DNA from: CAVQBC01 sp963710665
GTDB taxonomy: Bacteria > Actinomycetota > Thermoleophilia > Solirubrobacterales > Solirubrobacteraceae
DNA length: 64,000 nt
Assembly: GCA_963710665.1 (NCBI GenBank)
Contig: CAVQBC010000008.1
Location: 682,001-746,000 of the forward strand
Direction: 5' to 3'
The notes below the pieces were generated by a model, which had not been told where the DNA came from, made no database searches, and saw only the letters and a list, made by a program, of their open reading frames with translations. Below, one piece after another: positions 41,487-53,873 of this stretch. A program made the position numbers and the translations under genes. The first letter of the stretch is position 1; each line of letters opens with the position of its first letter.

Positions 41487-44400
41487 TCAGCGCAGGTCGA
41501 CCGGCGTCGGGAAGGGAGAACGTGTTCGAGCACGCTGCGGCTGCCCGGCGTGCGGCGCACCTGCGGTCCGCGCGCGGAAGATCACGGCGCGGACGCCGGA
41601 GGGCGCGGGCACCGTGACCCGGAAGGAGCCGTTGCTCCGCGGACGCACGCGCGCCACGGCGGCCGAGCGCCCGCAGCCGACCTGGCGGGTGATCACGACC
41701 GGCGCCACGGGCCGCGCGAGCGGCCGCGACGATCTGGCCGCTCAGGGTCACCCGCCCGCGCCGGACGGCGGCCGACGTGATCGCGGCGCGGCGCGCGAGC
41801 TTGACCGCGCGCGAGCGCACGCTGCCGATCGCCGCCTCGTAGCGGGCGCTGCCGCGCTGCGAGCGGCGCGGGGCCTTCACGGTGGCGTTGAAGCTGCCGT
41901 CGCCGGCGACGGTCGTCGGTCGCGACCTTCGTGCGCGTGGACGTCAGCGAGAGGGTGACCCGCTTGCCGGCGTACCGCGGCTGGGCGGCGCCGCGCAGCG
42001 CGACCTTGCCGCCGGAGGCGGTCCGGACGTCGACCAGGCGCAGCCGCGCGCCCGCGCAGCGCAGCGCGAGCTGGGTGCCCGGCAGCTCGCCGAGGTCGTC
42101 GACCTCGCTGCCGTCGCCTGCCGCGTAGCCGCCGCTGGCGCTGCTCAGGCAGCCGGGATCCTGCGCGTCGGCGACCCCGTCGCCGTCGTTGTCGCGCCCG
42201 TCGCTGCACGCCGTGCCCCCGGCGCCGCCCTCGGACGACGCCGGCGGCGTCGGCGTGGAGGACGCGGCGGGAGGCACGGGCGTGGACGGCGCGGGCGTCG
42301 GCGACGGGGTGGGGGTCGGCGTCGGCGTGGGCACGGCGCGGCTCACCGCGAACGCCCGCCGGACCGGGTTCGGGTCCGGGTTGCCGGCGGGGTCGATCGC
42401 GCGCACGTCGAGGGTATGGGCGCCGTCGCTCAGCGTGGCGGTCGTGTGGGGCGACGAGCACGTCTCCCACGCGCCGTCGTCGAGCCGGCACTCGAACCGG
42501 GAGCCGTCCTGGTCCGCGGAGAACGTGAAGGTGGGCGTCGGGTCGTCGATCGTGCCCGCCGGCCCGCTCACGAGCGCCGTCTGCGGCGGATCGGTGTCGA
42601 CCGTGAAGGTCCGCGCGGCGGGGGTCGGGTCGGCGTTGCCCGCGGCGTCGACGGCGCGCGCCTCGATCGTGTGCTCGCCGTCCGCGAGCGCGGCCGTGGT
42701 GTGCGTCGGGTCGCACGCGCCGAACGCGCCGTCGTCGATCCGGCATTCGAGGGTGGCGCCGGACTCGTCGGCCTCGAGGCCGAAGGTCGGGGTGGCATCG
42801 CGGGTCACCCCCGTCGGCCCGGAGGCGATGGTCGTCTGCGGAGCGGCCGTGTCGACGGTGATGGTGCGGGTCGCGGGCGTGGGGTCGGGGTTCCCCGCGG
42901 CGTCGACGGCGCGGACCTCGAGCGTGTGGTCGCCGTCGCCGAGCGGATCGGGCGTGGACGGCGAGGAGCAGGGCGCGAAGGCGCCGTCGTCGAAGCGGCA
43001 CTCGAGGGTGGCGCCGGACTCGCGGGCCTCGAAGCCGAAGGTCGGCGTGGCGTCGGCGGTGAGGCCCGCCGGCCCGCTGGTGATCGCCGTGTCCGGGGGC
43101 TCCATGTCGACCGTGAAGGTGCGCGAGGCCGGAGTGGCGTCCGCGTTGCCGGCGCGGTCGACGGCGCGCACCTCGAAGACGTGCAGGCCGTCGGCCAGCG
43201 GGTCGACGGTGTGGGGCGAGGAGCAGGGCGCGTACGCGCCGCCGTCGACACGGCACTCGAGGCTCGCGCCGGCCTCGCTCGCCTCGAGCGCGAGCGTCGG
43301 CGTGGCGTCGTTGATCGACGACGGGAGCTCGGTGTGGATCGTGGTCTGCGGCGGCTGGGTGTCGACCGTGAACGTGCGCGACGCCGGGGTGGGGTCGGCG
43401 TTGCCCGCCTCGTCCGACCGCACGGACCTCGAAGCGGTGCTCGCCGTCGTCCAGCGCCGCGGTCGTGTGCGGTGAGCGTGCAGCTCGCGAACGGGCCGTC
43501 GTCGACGCGGCACTCGAAGCGGTCGCCGGCTGCGGCGCTGAACTCGAAGGTCGGCGCGGGATCGGCGACCTGGCCCGCCGGCCCGCCGGTGATCGTGGTG
43601 TTGGGCGGGTCCGTGTCGACCGTGAAGGTCCGCGAGGCCGGCGTCGCGTCGCTGTTGCCGGCCCGGTCGGTCGACCGCACCTCGAGCGTGTGCTCGCCGT
43701 CGGCGAGCCGCTCGGTCGTGAACGGCGCGTCGCAGGCGGCGTAGGCGCCGCCGTCGACGCGGCACTCGAAGCTCGCATCGGGCTCGTCGGCGCCGAGGTC
43801 GAACGTCGGCGTCGAGTCGGTGGTCGGACCCGCCGGCCCGCCGTCGATCGTCGTCTCGGGAGCGTCGGTGTCGACGGTGAACGTACGCGACGCCGGGGTC
43901 TGGTCCACGTTGCCCGCGGGGTCGGTGGCGCGCACCTCGAAGGTGTGCTCGCCGTCGGCCAGCGTGGTCGTCGGGTGCGGCGCCGCGCACGGCGCGAACG
44001 GGCCGCCGTCGACCCGGCACTCGAAGGTCGCGTCCGGCGTGCCGTCGGAGAACTCGAACTCCGGCGTCGCGTCCGTCGTGGTCCCGGACGGGCCCGGCGG
44101 TGATCGAGGTCTGCGGCGGCTCGGTGTCGACCGTGAAGCTCCGCGAGGCGGGGGTCGGGTCGACGTTGCCGGCGCCGTCGACGGCGCGGGCCTCGAAGGT
44201 GTGCTCGCCCTCGGCGAGTGACGCGACGGTGTGGGACGCGTCGCAGCGCTCGAAGGCGCCGCCGTCGACGCGGCACTCGAACGTCGCGCCGGACTCGTCC
44301 GCCTCGAAGCGCGAAGCCGGGCGTGGCGTCGGCGGTCACCGCGGGCGGGCCGGACGGTGATCGGTGGTCTGCGGCGCGGTCGGTGTCGACCGATGAACGT

Positions 44401-47400
44401 GCGCGAGGCGGGGGTCGGGTCCGCGGTTGCCGGCGGGATCGGTAGGCGCGGACCTCGAGGGTGTGCGCGCCGTCCGCCAGCGTCGCCGGTGGTGTGGGGG
44501 CGAGTCGCAGGCCGCGAAGGTCGCCGCCGTCGACGCGGCACTCGAACGGTCGACCGGGCTCGCCGGCCGGCGAACGTGAACGTCGGCGTCGGGTCGCCGG
44601 TGCGGCGCGGCCGGCGCCGCTGTCGATGCGCGTGTCGCGGCGCGGCGGTGTCGACGGTGAAGGTGCGCGCCGCCGGCGTCGGGTCGACGTTGCCGGCGGC
44701 GTCGGTGGCGCGCACCTCGAAGGTGTGCTGCGCCGTCGCGCCAGCGCGCGCGGTCGTGAACGGCGACGAGCACGCCGCGAAGGCGCCGCCGTCGACCGCG
44801 GCACTCGAACGTCGCGCCGGCTCGTCGGCGCGTGAACTCGAACGTCCGGCGTGGCGTCGGACGTCGGTCGCGCGCGGCGCCGCGTCGATCGTCGTCTCGG
44901 GCGGCGGATCGCGGTGTCGACCGTGAACCGTGACGTGCGACGCGCGGCGAGTCGCGTCGGCGTTGCCCGCGGCGTCGGTCGCGCGGACCTCGAAGGTGTG
45001 CGGCGCCGTCGTCCAGCGCGTCGCGTGGCGTACGGCGACGAGCACGGCGCGAAGGCGCCGCCGTCGACGCGGCACTCGAACGTCGCGCCGGCCTCGCCGC
45101 CGGAGAACGCGAACGTCGGCGTCGTCGTCGTTGCGTCGGGCCCGCTCGGGCCCGCCGTCGATCGTCGTGTCGGGCGCCGCGGTGTCGACCGTGAACGTGC
45201 GCGACGCCGGCGTCGGGTCGGCGTTGCCGGCCGCGGTCGGTGGCGCGGACCTCGAACGTGTGGCTCGCCGTCGGCCAGCGCGGCGGTGGTCGTGGCGGCG
45301 ACGTGCACGGCGGCGAACGGCGCCGCCGTCGACGCGGCACTCGAAGGTCGACGCCGGCTCCTCGGCGGTGAACGCGAACGTCGGGCGTGGCGTCCGTCGT
45401 CGGGCCCGCCGGGCCCGCGGCGATCGTCGTGTCGGGCGGCGTGCGTGTCGACCGTGAACGTGCGCGCACGGCGGGCGTCGCGTCGGCGTTGCCGGCCGCG
45501 TCGATCGCGCGCACCTCGAAGGTGTGCTCGCCGTCGGCCGAGCGCGTCGGTGCGTGCGCGGCGACGGCGCAGGCGCGCGAACGCGCCGCCGTCGAGCCGG
45601 CACTCGAACGTCGCGCCGGGCTCGTCGGCGCCGAAGCGTGAACGCCGGCGTGTCGTGTCGTTGGTCGGGCCGGTCGGGGCCGCCGTCGATCGTCGGTCTG
45701 CGGCGCGGTCGGTGTCGACCGTGAAGCGTGCGCGACGGCGGGCGAGGCGTCGGCGTTGCCGGCCGCGTCGACCGCGCGGACCTCGAACGTGTGGTCGCCC
45801 GTCGGTCGAGCGCGTCGGTCGGTGAACGGCGAGCGCGCAGGCCGCGAAGTCGCCGCCGTCGACGCGGCACTCGAAGCGTCGCGCCGGCCTCGTCGGCGGA
45901 GAACGTCGAACGTCGGCGTCGTGTCGTTGCGTCGGGCCGGTCGGGCCGGTCGTCGATCGTCGTGTCCGGCGGCGTCGGTGTCGACCGTGAAGCGTGCGCG
46001 AGGCGGGCGTCGGGTCGACGTTGCCGGCGGCGTCGGTCGCGCGCACCTCGAAGGTGTGCGTGGCCGTCGGCCGAGCGCCGCGGCCGTGTACGGCGAGTCG
46101 CAGGCGGCGAACGCGCCGCCGTCGATGCGGCACTCGAAGCGTCGCGCCGGGCTCGTCGGCCGCGAGGTCGAACGTCGGGCGTGGCGTCGCTGGTCGGGCC
46201 GCGTCGGCCCGGCGGTGATGCGTCGTCTGCGGGCGGCTCGGTGTCGACCGTGAAGCGTGCGGCGTCGCGGGCGTCGGGTCGGCGTTGCCGGCGGCGTCGA
46301 TGGCGCGGACCTCGAAGCGTGTGCGTCGCCGTCGGCGAGCGGCGTCGGTCGTGAACGGCGAGCGTGCAGGCCGCGTAGGCGCCGCCGTCGACGCGGCACT
46401 CGAACGTCGCGCCGGGCTCGCCGGCGCCGAAGCCGAACGTCGGCGTGGCGTCGTTGGTCGGGCCGGCCGGCCCGCTGTCGATCGTCGGTGTCCGGCGCGG
46501 TCGGTGTCGACCGTGAAGGTGCGCGTGGCCGGCGTCGGGTCGGCGTTGCCGGCGGCGGTCGATCGGCGCGGACCTCGAAGGTGTGCGGGCCGTCGGCGAG
46601 CGGCGTCGGCGGTGTGCGGCGAGCGTGCACGGCGCGTAGGCGCCGCCGTCGACGCGGCACTCGAAGCGTCGCGCCGGCCTCGTCGGCCGCGAACGTCGAA
46701 CGTCGGCGTGGCGTCGTCGGTCGGGCCGGCGGGCCCGGCGGCGATCGTGGTCTGCGGCGGGTCGGTGTCGACGGTGAAGGTGCGCGACGCCGGGCGTGGG
46801 GTCGGCGTTGCCGGCCGCGTCGACGGCGCGGACCTCGAAGCGTGTGCTCGCCGTCGGCGAGCGCCGCGGTGGTGTGCGGCGAGGCGCAGGCGCGCGAACG
46901 GCGCCGTCGTCGACGCGGCACTCGAAGCGGTCGCCCGGCTCGTCGGCGCGTGAAGGCGAAGGTCGGCGTGGCGTCGGCGGTCGGGCCCGCCGGCCCGGCG
47001 GTGATCGTGGTGTCCGGCGCGGTCGGTGTCGACCGTGAAGGTGCGCGTGGCCGGGCGTCGCGTCGGCGTTGCCGGCGCGGTCGATCGCGCGGACGTCGAG
47101 CGTGTGCTCGCCGTCGGCGAGCCGCTCCGGTCGTGAACGGCGAGTCGCAGGCGGCGAAGGCGCCGCCGTCGACGCGGCACTCGAAGGTCGCGCCGGCCTC
47201 GTCGGCGCCGAGGTCGAACGTCGGCGTCGCGTCGGTGGTCGGGCCCGCCGGCCCGCTGTCGATCGTCGTGTCGGGCGCGTCGGTGTCGACGGTGAAGCGT
47301 GCGCGACGCGGGCGTCGGGTCGACGTTGCCGGCCGCGTCGGTGGCGCGCACCTCGAAGGTGTGCGTCGCCGTCGGCCAGCGCGGCCGTCGGGTGCGGCGA

Positions 47401-50400
47401 CGCGCACGGCGCGAACGGCGCCGCCGTCGACCCGGCACTCGAACGTCGCGTCCGGCGTGCCGTCGGAGAACGTCGAACGTCCGGCGTCGCGTCCGTCGGT
47501 GGGTCCGGACGGCCCGGCGGTGATCGTGGTCTGCGGCGGCTCGGTGTCGACCGTGAAGCGTGCGCGAGGCGGGGGTCGGGTCGACGTTGCCGGCGGCGTC
47601 GACGGCGCGGGCCTCGAAGGTGTGCCGGCCGTCGGCGAGCGCGCGCGACGGTGTGGGACGCGTCGCAGCGCGCGAAGGCGCCGTCGTCGACGCGGCACTC
47701 GAACGTCGCGCCGGACTCGTCCGCCTCGAGCGCGAAGCCGGGACTCGCGTCGGTCGGTCACCGCGGGCGGGCCGGACGTGATGGTGGTCTGCGGCTGGTC
47801 GGTGTCGACGATGAACGTGTGCGACGCGGGGGTCGGGTCGCGGTTGCCGGCGGGGTCGTAGGCGCGGACCTCGAGGGTGTGCTCGCCGTCGCCGAGCGTC
47901 CCGGTGGTGTGGGGGGAGTCGCAGTCCGCGAACGTCGCCGCCGTCGACGCGGCACTCGTAGCGGTCGCCGGGATCGCCGCCGGCGAACTCGAACGTCGCG
48001 GTCGGGTCGCCGGTGCGGGTGGGAGGCGCCGCGTCGATGCGGGTGTCGGGCGGGGCGGTGTCGACGGTGAAGGTCCGCGCCGCGGGCGTCGGCGTCGACG
48101 TTGCCGGCGGCGTCGGTGGCGCGCACCTGGAAGGAGTGCTGGCCGTCGCCCAGCGTGCTCGCCGTGAACGGCGACGAGCACGAGGTGAAGGCGCCGCCGT
48201 CGACCGCGCACTCGAAGGTGGCGCTCTCGTTGGCGCTGAACTCGAAGTCCGGCGTGGCGTCGGACGTGGTCGCGCGGCGGCGCCTCGTCGATGGTGGTCT
48301 CGGGCGCGTTCGGATCGGGAGGGACGACCTGGACCGTGAACGTGCGGCTCGCGGGGGTCGCGTCGGTGTTGCCCGGCGGCGTCCGTCGCGCGGACCTCGA
48401 AGGTGTGCTCGCCGTCGTCGAGCGTGTCCGTCACGTAGGGCGAGGAGCAGGGCGCGAAGGCGCTGCCGTCGACGCGGCACTCGAACGTCGCGCCCTCGCC
48501 GCCGGAGAACTCGAAGGCCGGCGTCGGCTCGTCCGTCGTCCCGGTCGGGCCCACCGTGATCCCGGTCACCGGGGCGGTGGTGTCGACCACGATCCGGCGG
48601 CTCGCCGGGCTCGGGTCGGCGTTGCCCGCCGCGTCGGTCGCGCGGACCTCGATCGTGTGCTCGCCGTCGTCCAGCGCCTCGGTGACGTACGGCGACGGGC
48701 AGGCGGCGAACGCCCCGCCGTCGACCCGGCACTCGAACGTCGAGCCGGGCTCGCTCGCGCCGAAGCGTGAACGACGGCGTCGAGTCGCGCGGTCAGCCCG
48801 TCGGGCCCGCTGTCGATCGTGGTGTCCGGCGCGGCGCCATCGACGACGATCGTGCGCGAGGCCGGCGTGGGGTCGGCGTTGCCGGCCGCGTCGATCGCCC
48901 GCGCCTCGACCCGGTGCTCCCCGTCGGAGAGCGCATCGGTGGTGAAGGGCGAGGTGCACGCTGCGAAGGCGCCGTCGTCCACGCGGCACTCGAACCGCAC
49001 GTCGCCGCTCGTCGGCGGTCAGGTCGAACGCCGGCGTCGTGTCGGACGTGGGGCCGGCGGGCCCGTCCATCGCCGTCATGGGCGGGTCGGTGTCGACGGT
49101 GAAGCTCCGGGTCGCGGGCGTGGGGTCGGCGTTGCCGGCGGAGTCGACGGCGCGCACCTCGAGCGTGTGGGGCCCGTCGCCCAGCTCCGCCGCGGTGAAG
49201 GACGAGCCGCAGGCCGCGTAGGCGCCGCCGTCGATGCGGCACTCGAACGTCGCGCCGGGCGTGTCGGCCGCGAGCTCGAACGCCGGCGTGGAATCGGCGG
49301 TGGGGCCGCTCGGCCCCGCCGTGATGGTCGTGTCGGGCGGCTCGGTGTCGACGGTGAACGTCGCGCGGCGGGCGTCGGGTCGGCGTTGCCGGCGGCGTCG
49401 ACCGCGCGGGCCTCGAACGTGTGCGCACCGTCGGCGAGCTGGGGCATCGCGGTGGGCGATTGGCAGGGGCTGAACGGCCCGCCGTCGACGCGGCACTCGA
49501 AGGTCGCGCCGTCCTCGTCGGTGCCGAGGCCGAACGACGGGGCCCGGTCGCTCGTGGTCGGCGGCGGCCCGGAGAGGATCGTGGTCTCCGGCGCGTCGGT
49601 GTCCACGGTGAAGGTGCGGGTGGCGGGCGTGGGATCGGCGTTGCCGGCGGGGTCGATCGCGCGGACCTCGAAGGTGTGCTCGCCGTCGGCCAGGTCGCCG
49701 GCGGGGTGCGGCGACTGGCACGCGGCGAACGCCCCGCCGTCGACGCGGCACTCGAACGTCGTGCCCGGGCTGTCGCCCGTGAACTCGAACTCCGGCGTGG
49801 CGTCCCCGGTGGGCCCGGACGGCCCGGCGGTGATGCTGGTCTGCGGCGGGTCGGTGTCGACCGTGAAGGTGCGCGAGGCGGGGGAAGGGTCGGTGTTGCC
49901 GGCGGGGTCGACGGCGCGCACCTCGAGCGTGTGGCGCCCGTCCTCGAGCCGCCCGGTGGTGAACGGCGAGGTGCAGGACGCGAAGGCGCCGTCGTCGACG
50001 CGGCACTCGAAGCCCGAGCCCGGCTCGTCGGCCGCCATCTCGAAGGTGGGGGTGGCGTCGGCCGTCGGGCCGCCCGGGCCGGCGGTGATCGTCGTGTCGG
50101 GCGGGTCGGCGTCGACCGTGAAGGTGCGCGTCGGCGGGCGTCGGGTCGGTGTTGCCGGCGCGGTCGGTGGCGCGGACGTCGAGCGTGTGCGGACCGTCGG
50201 CGAGGCTCGAGAGCGACAGGGGCGAGGAGCAGGGCGCGAACGCGCCGCCGTCGACCCGGCACTCGAAGGTCGCGCCGGCCTCCCCGGCGGTGAACTCGAA
50301 GTCGGGGCTCGACTCGCGCGTGGTGCCGGCCGGCCCCGCCGTGATCGTCGTCTGCGGCGCCGCGGTGTCGACCGTGAAGGTGCGGGAGACGGGCGTCGGG

Positions 50401-53400
50401 TCGGGGTTGCCGGCGGGGTCGATGGCCCGCGCCTCGAACGTGTGCTCGCCGTCGGCGAGCGCGTCGACCTCCGCGGTCGCGCCGCAGGGCGCGAAGGCGG
50501 CGCCGTCGACCCGGCACTCGAACTGCGAGCCCGGCTCGTCCGCGGCCGAGCGCGAACGTCGGCGTGTTGTCCGCGGTCGGCCCGGCGGGGCCGCCGTCGA
50601 GCGTGGTCTGCGGCGGGTCGGTGTCGACGGTGAACGTGCGCGACGCGGGGGTGGGATCGATGTTGCCGGCGGGGTCGTAGGCGCGGACCTCGAGGGTGTG
50701 CGCGCCGTCCGCCAGCGTCGCGGTGGTGTGGGGCGAGTCGCAGTCGGCGAACGTCCCGCCGTCGACGCGGCACTCGTAGCGGTCGCCGGGATCGCCGCCG
50801 GCGAACTCGAACGTCGGGGTGGCGTCGCCGGTCAGCTCGGCGGGGGACGCGACGATGCGGGTGTTGGGCGCGGTGGTGTCGACCGTGAAGGTGCGCGCCT
50901 CCGGGGTGGGGTCGACGTTGCCGGCGGTATCCGTCGCCCGTACCTGGAACGTGTGCTGGCCCTCGCTCAGCGCGGCGGTCGTGAACGGCGACGAGCACGA
51001 CGCGAAGCTGCCGGCGTCCACGGCGCACTGGAACGTGGACGGCTCGTTGGCGCTGAACTGGAAGGTCGGGGTGGTGTTGCGGGTGGCGGTTGGCGGCGCG
51101 GCGGTGATGGTGGTCTCGGGCGCGTCGGGGTCGGGCGGGACGACCTGGACGGTGAACGTCCGGGTCGCGGGCGTCGGATCGACGTTGCGGGCGGCGTCGA
51201 TGGCGCGGACCTGGAAGGTATGGCTGCCGTCGGCGAGCGTCTGGGTGACGTACGGCGAGGAGCATGGCGCGAAGGCGCCGTCGTCGACGCGGCACTCGTA
51301 CGTGACGCCCGCGCCGCCGGAGAACTCGAAGGCCGGCGTCGGGTCGTCGGTTGTGCCCGTCGGGCCGGAGGTGATCGTGGTGTCCGGCGCGATCGTGTCC
51401 ACGGTGAACGTGCGCGCGGCCGGCGTGGGGTCGACGTTGCCCGCGGCGTCGAGCGCGCGAACCTCGAGCGTGTGCAGGCCCTCGGCGAGGGCCGAGGCGA
51501 CGTGCGGCGACGAGCAGGCCGCGAACGTGCCGCCGTCGAGGCGGCACTGGAAGCTCGCGCCCGTCTCGCTGCCGTGGAACGTGAACGCCGGCGAGGCGTC
51601 CCCGGTCGGTGCCGGCCGGGCCCGTGGTGATCGTCGTGTCCGGCGGGCTCGTGTCCACCACGACGGTGCGCGACGCCGGCGTGGCGTCGGCGTTGCCGGC
51701 CGCGTCGACCGCGCGCACCTCGAACGTGTGCGCTCCGTCGGACAGCGCGGCCGGGGTGAACGGTGAGTCGCAGGCCGCGAAGGCCCCGCCGTCCATCCGG
51801 CACTCGAATCTCCCGCCGGTCTCGTCCGACGCGAACGAGAACGTCGGCGTCGAGTCCTCGCTGGGGCCCGCCGGGCCGGCCGTCACCGTCGTCTGGGGGG
51901 CGCGGGTGTCGACGGTGAACGTGCGCGCCGCCGGGGTGGCGTCGACGTTGCCGGCCGTGTCGGTGGCCCGCGCCTCTACGGTGTGCTGCCCGTCCGCGAG
52001 CGGCCCGAAGGACTGCGGGGAGGCGCACGGGCCCCAGGCGCCGCCGTCGATCCGGCACGCGAAGGAGGCGCCGGCCTCGTTCGACGAGAAGGCGAACGAC
52101 GGCGACGCGCTGGACGTCGGCCCCGACGGCCCGGAGGAGATGGTGGTCTGCGGCGCGGTGGCGTCGACCGTGAACGTCCGCGACGCGGGGGTCGGGTCGG
52201 GGGCGCGCGCGGCGTCGACCGCGCGGACCTCGAACGTGTGCTGGCCGTCGGCGAGCGCCGCGGTGGTGTGCGGCGTGGTGCACGCCGCCCAGGCGCCGCC
52301 GTCGACCCGGCACTCGAACGTCGCGCCGGATTCGTCGGCGCCGAACTCGAACGTCGGCGTCGAGTCGGTCGTGGTGGGGGAGGGGCCCGCGGAGATCGTG
52401 GTCTCGGGCGGGTCGGCGGCGATCACCTGGGTCGGCGTCGACGATGCGCTCGTGCTGCCCGCCGCGTTGCTCGCGGTCACGACCACGCGCACGGTGGACC
52501 CGACGTCCGCCGCCTTCAGCGCGTAGGTCGAGGAGGCGGCGCCGGAGATGTTCGTGCAGGAGGCCCCGCTCGCGTTGCAGCGCTGCCACTGGTAGCCGTA
52601 GGCGATCGGCGACGAGCCGACCCACGTCCCGGTGTCGGCGGTGAGCGTCTGGTCCTCCGTCGTGGTGCCGGTGGTCGCCGGCACCACGCGGTTCGTGGGC
52701 GGCCCCTCGTCGGTCATGAGGGTGAACGCGCCCAGCCGGAACTCGTCCAGCGCGGTGCCGAAGCGCAGTGTCGCGCTCGACGCCGCGTTGGGGAGCAGGC
52801 CGTCGACGTTGATGTCGTCGACGTCCATGCCGAGGGTGTTGGCGTACGTGGGGTCGCCGGTCGCCACGGCGGTGCCGTCGCGCGAGCGGGACGAGTTGAA
52901 CAGGTTGGTCGTCGGGTTGGCGGCGTCGGTCAGCGCGCGGTTCTCGAGCGTGGCCGACTCGCCCGTCAGCTGCCGGTCGCCCTCGTAGGCGAGCAGGCCG
53001 AGGCGGCCGCGCACCGTGCCGGTGCCGGGCGTGACGAAGTCCGAGAGGGTGACCGACGCCGACGGCGTGGTACTGGCGCTCATCGGCAGGTAGCCGTCGT
53101 AGACCACGAGTCGCCGCAACGTCTCGGACGCCAGCCGGTAGGCGACGACGAGCCCCCAGCCCGCGTAGCGGTTCTTCCCCGTCCCGGCCTGGATGTTGCC
53201 GACCGTGTAGGTGCCGCTGCCGCCGCTCTGCACGTGCGAGGTGACGTTCGCGAAGCCCTGGTAGCGCGTGGTGGAGGCGGTGTCCGTGTCGGTCACCGAG
53301 GCCGTCAGCGTCGTCGAGCTCGCCCCCGGCGCCGTGAACCGCACCCGGTTGTTGCTGGCCGGGGTGGGCGCCGCCGCGCCGTCGGTGCCCGCCGAGGTGT

Positions 53401-53764
53401 CCGCCCCCCAGTAGAGGCCGGCGAAGACGACCGTGGCGCCCACGGGCAGCGTCAGCTGCGCCCGGCTCGAGTTGAACGTCGCGCTCGAGGAGTCGACGTC
53501 CACGTTGGTCATCGTGAACTCGTCGTTGCCCGACGACCCGCTGCCGGCGCGCGCGTTGGTGCACGACGTGCTGCTCGCGCAGGTCAGCGAGGAGTTGCCG
53601 GCCAGCAGGATGCTGCCGCGCTCGGTCGCCGAGTAGCGCGTCGCGAACGCGCGGTTCGCCTGCGCCACGCCGGTGGCGGCCAGGACGAACGCGCAGGCGA
53701 GGCTGGTGACGACGAGCGTCACCGTCAAGGCGCGGTTCCCCTGCGGCATCCTGCCCACCCGCAT
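41487..53764 (-). pseudogene. Giant secreted Ig-like repeat protein (about 4,050 residues), frame interrupted
   Basis: One gene of 12.3 kb. The N terminus (ATG 53764, or 53749) has a signal peptide (about residues 1-36), then a roughly 300-residue beta-rich domain (VVFAGLYWGADTSAG; ILLAGNSSLTCASSTS) and a YQWQRCNASGASC Ig-type domain. Next come 39 tandem 85-residue Ig-like units (about 52416-42345), a Thr/Pro linker, a DGRDNDGDGVADAQDPGC calcium-type loop and a C-terminal beta domain ending PTPVDLR. No sortase motif or C-terminal membrane helix is seen. The frame is broken at about 51610, 50550, 50125, 49365, 49010, 48775, densely from 48.4 to 44.3 kb, and at about 44096, 43425, 43475, 41918 and 41705. 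A large adhesin or surface protein is inferred; the breaks look technical. Confidence 0.82.
42345..52416 (-). repeat. 39 tandem 255-base coding repeats (85-residue Ig-like unit)
   Basis: A typical unit reads PPQTTIASGPTG ... ATPTFGLEADESGATLECRIDDGAFGAC ... HTTAALADGEHTIEARAVDAAGNADPTPAARTFTVD, with two conserved Cys. Boundaries, marked by GTGTCGAC on the plus strand, are exactly 255 bases apart in clean stretches (for example 49600, 49855, 50110). Two units (boundaries near 48316 and 51143) carry a longer VVPPDP linker. Units differ enough to be told apart, except where blocks were recently duplicated. Confidence 0.9.
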
Positions 53765-53774
53765 ACCCAAAAAG

Positions 53775-53804
53775 AGGATAGGACGGTGCAGAGAACCTGA
53801 GCAA
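53775..53804 (-). promoter_or_regulatory. Promoter of the giant repeat gene
   Basis: On the minus strand TTGCTC (53799-53804), an 18-base spacer and TATCCT (53775-53780) lie 10 bases before the ATG at 53764. No Shine-Dalgarno sequence is visible, so a near-leaderless mRNA is expected. Confidence 0.55.
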
Positions 53805-53860
53805 AAAAGTGGCGGATAGGCGCTCACCGCCGGGACGGATCGACCGCCTGAAGCCACCGG

Positions 53861-53866
53861 TACGCT
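53861..53866 (+). promoter_or_regulatory. Candidate -10 box for the esterase gene
   Basis: TACGCT ends 7 bases before the GTG start at 53874. Confidence 0.5.
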
Positions 53867-53873
53867 GCCGACC

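Noticed and set aside
41877..50006. Very long antisense and alternate-frame open stretches in the Ig-repeat region
   Set aside because: High GC and repetition keep all frames open. Their translations are Arg/Pro/Ala-rich shadows of the Ig units.
42345..52416. Regularly spaced repeats that might suggest a CRISPR array
   Set aside because: The 255-base period, lack of unique spacers and clear 85-residue coding unit make it a protein repeat.
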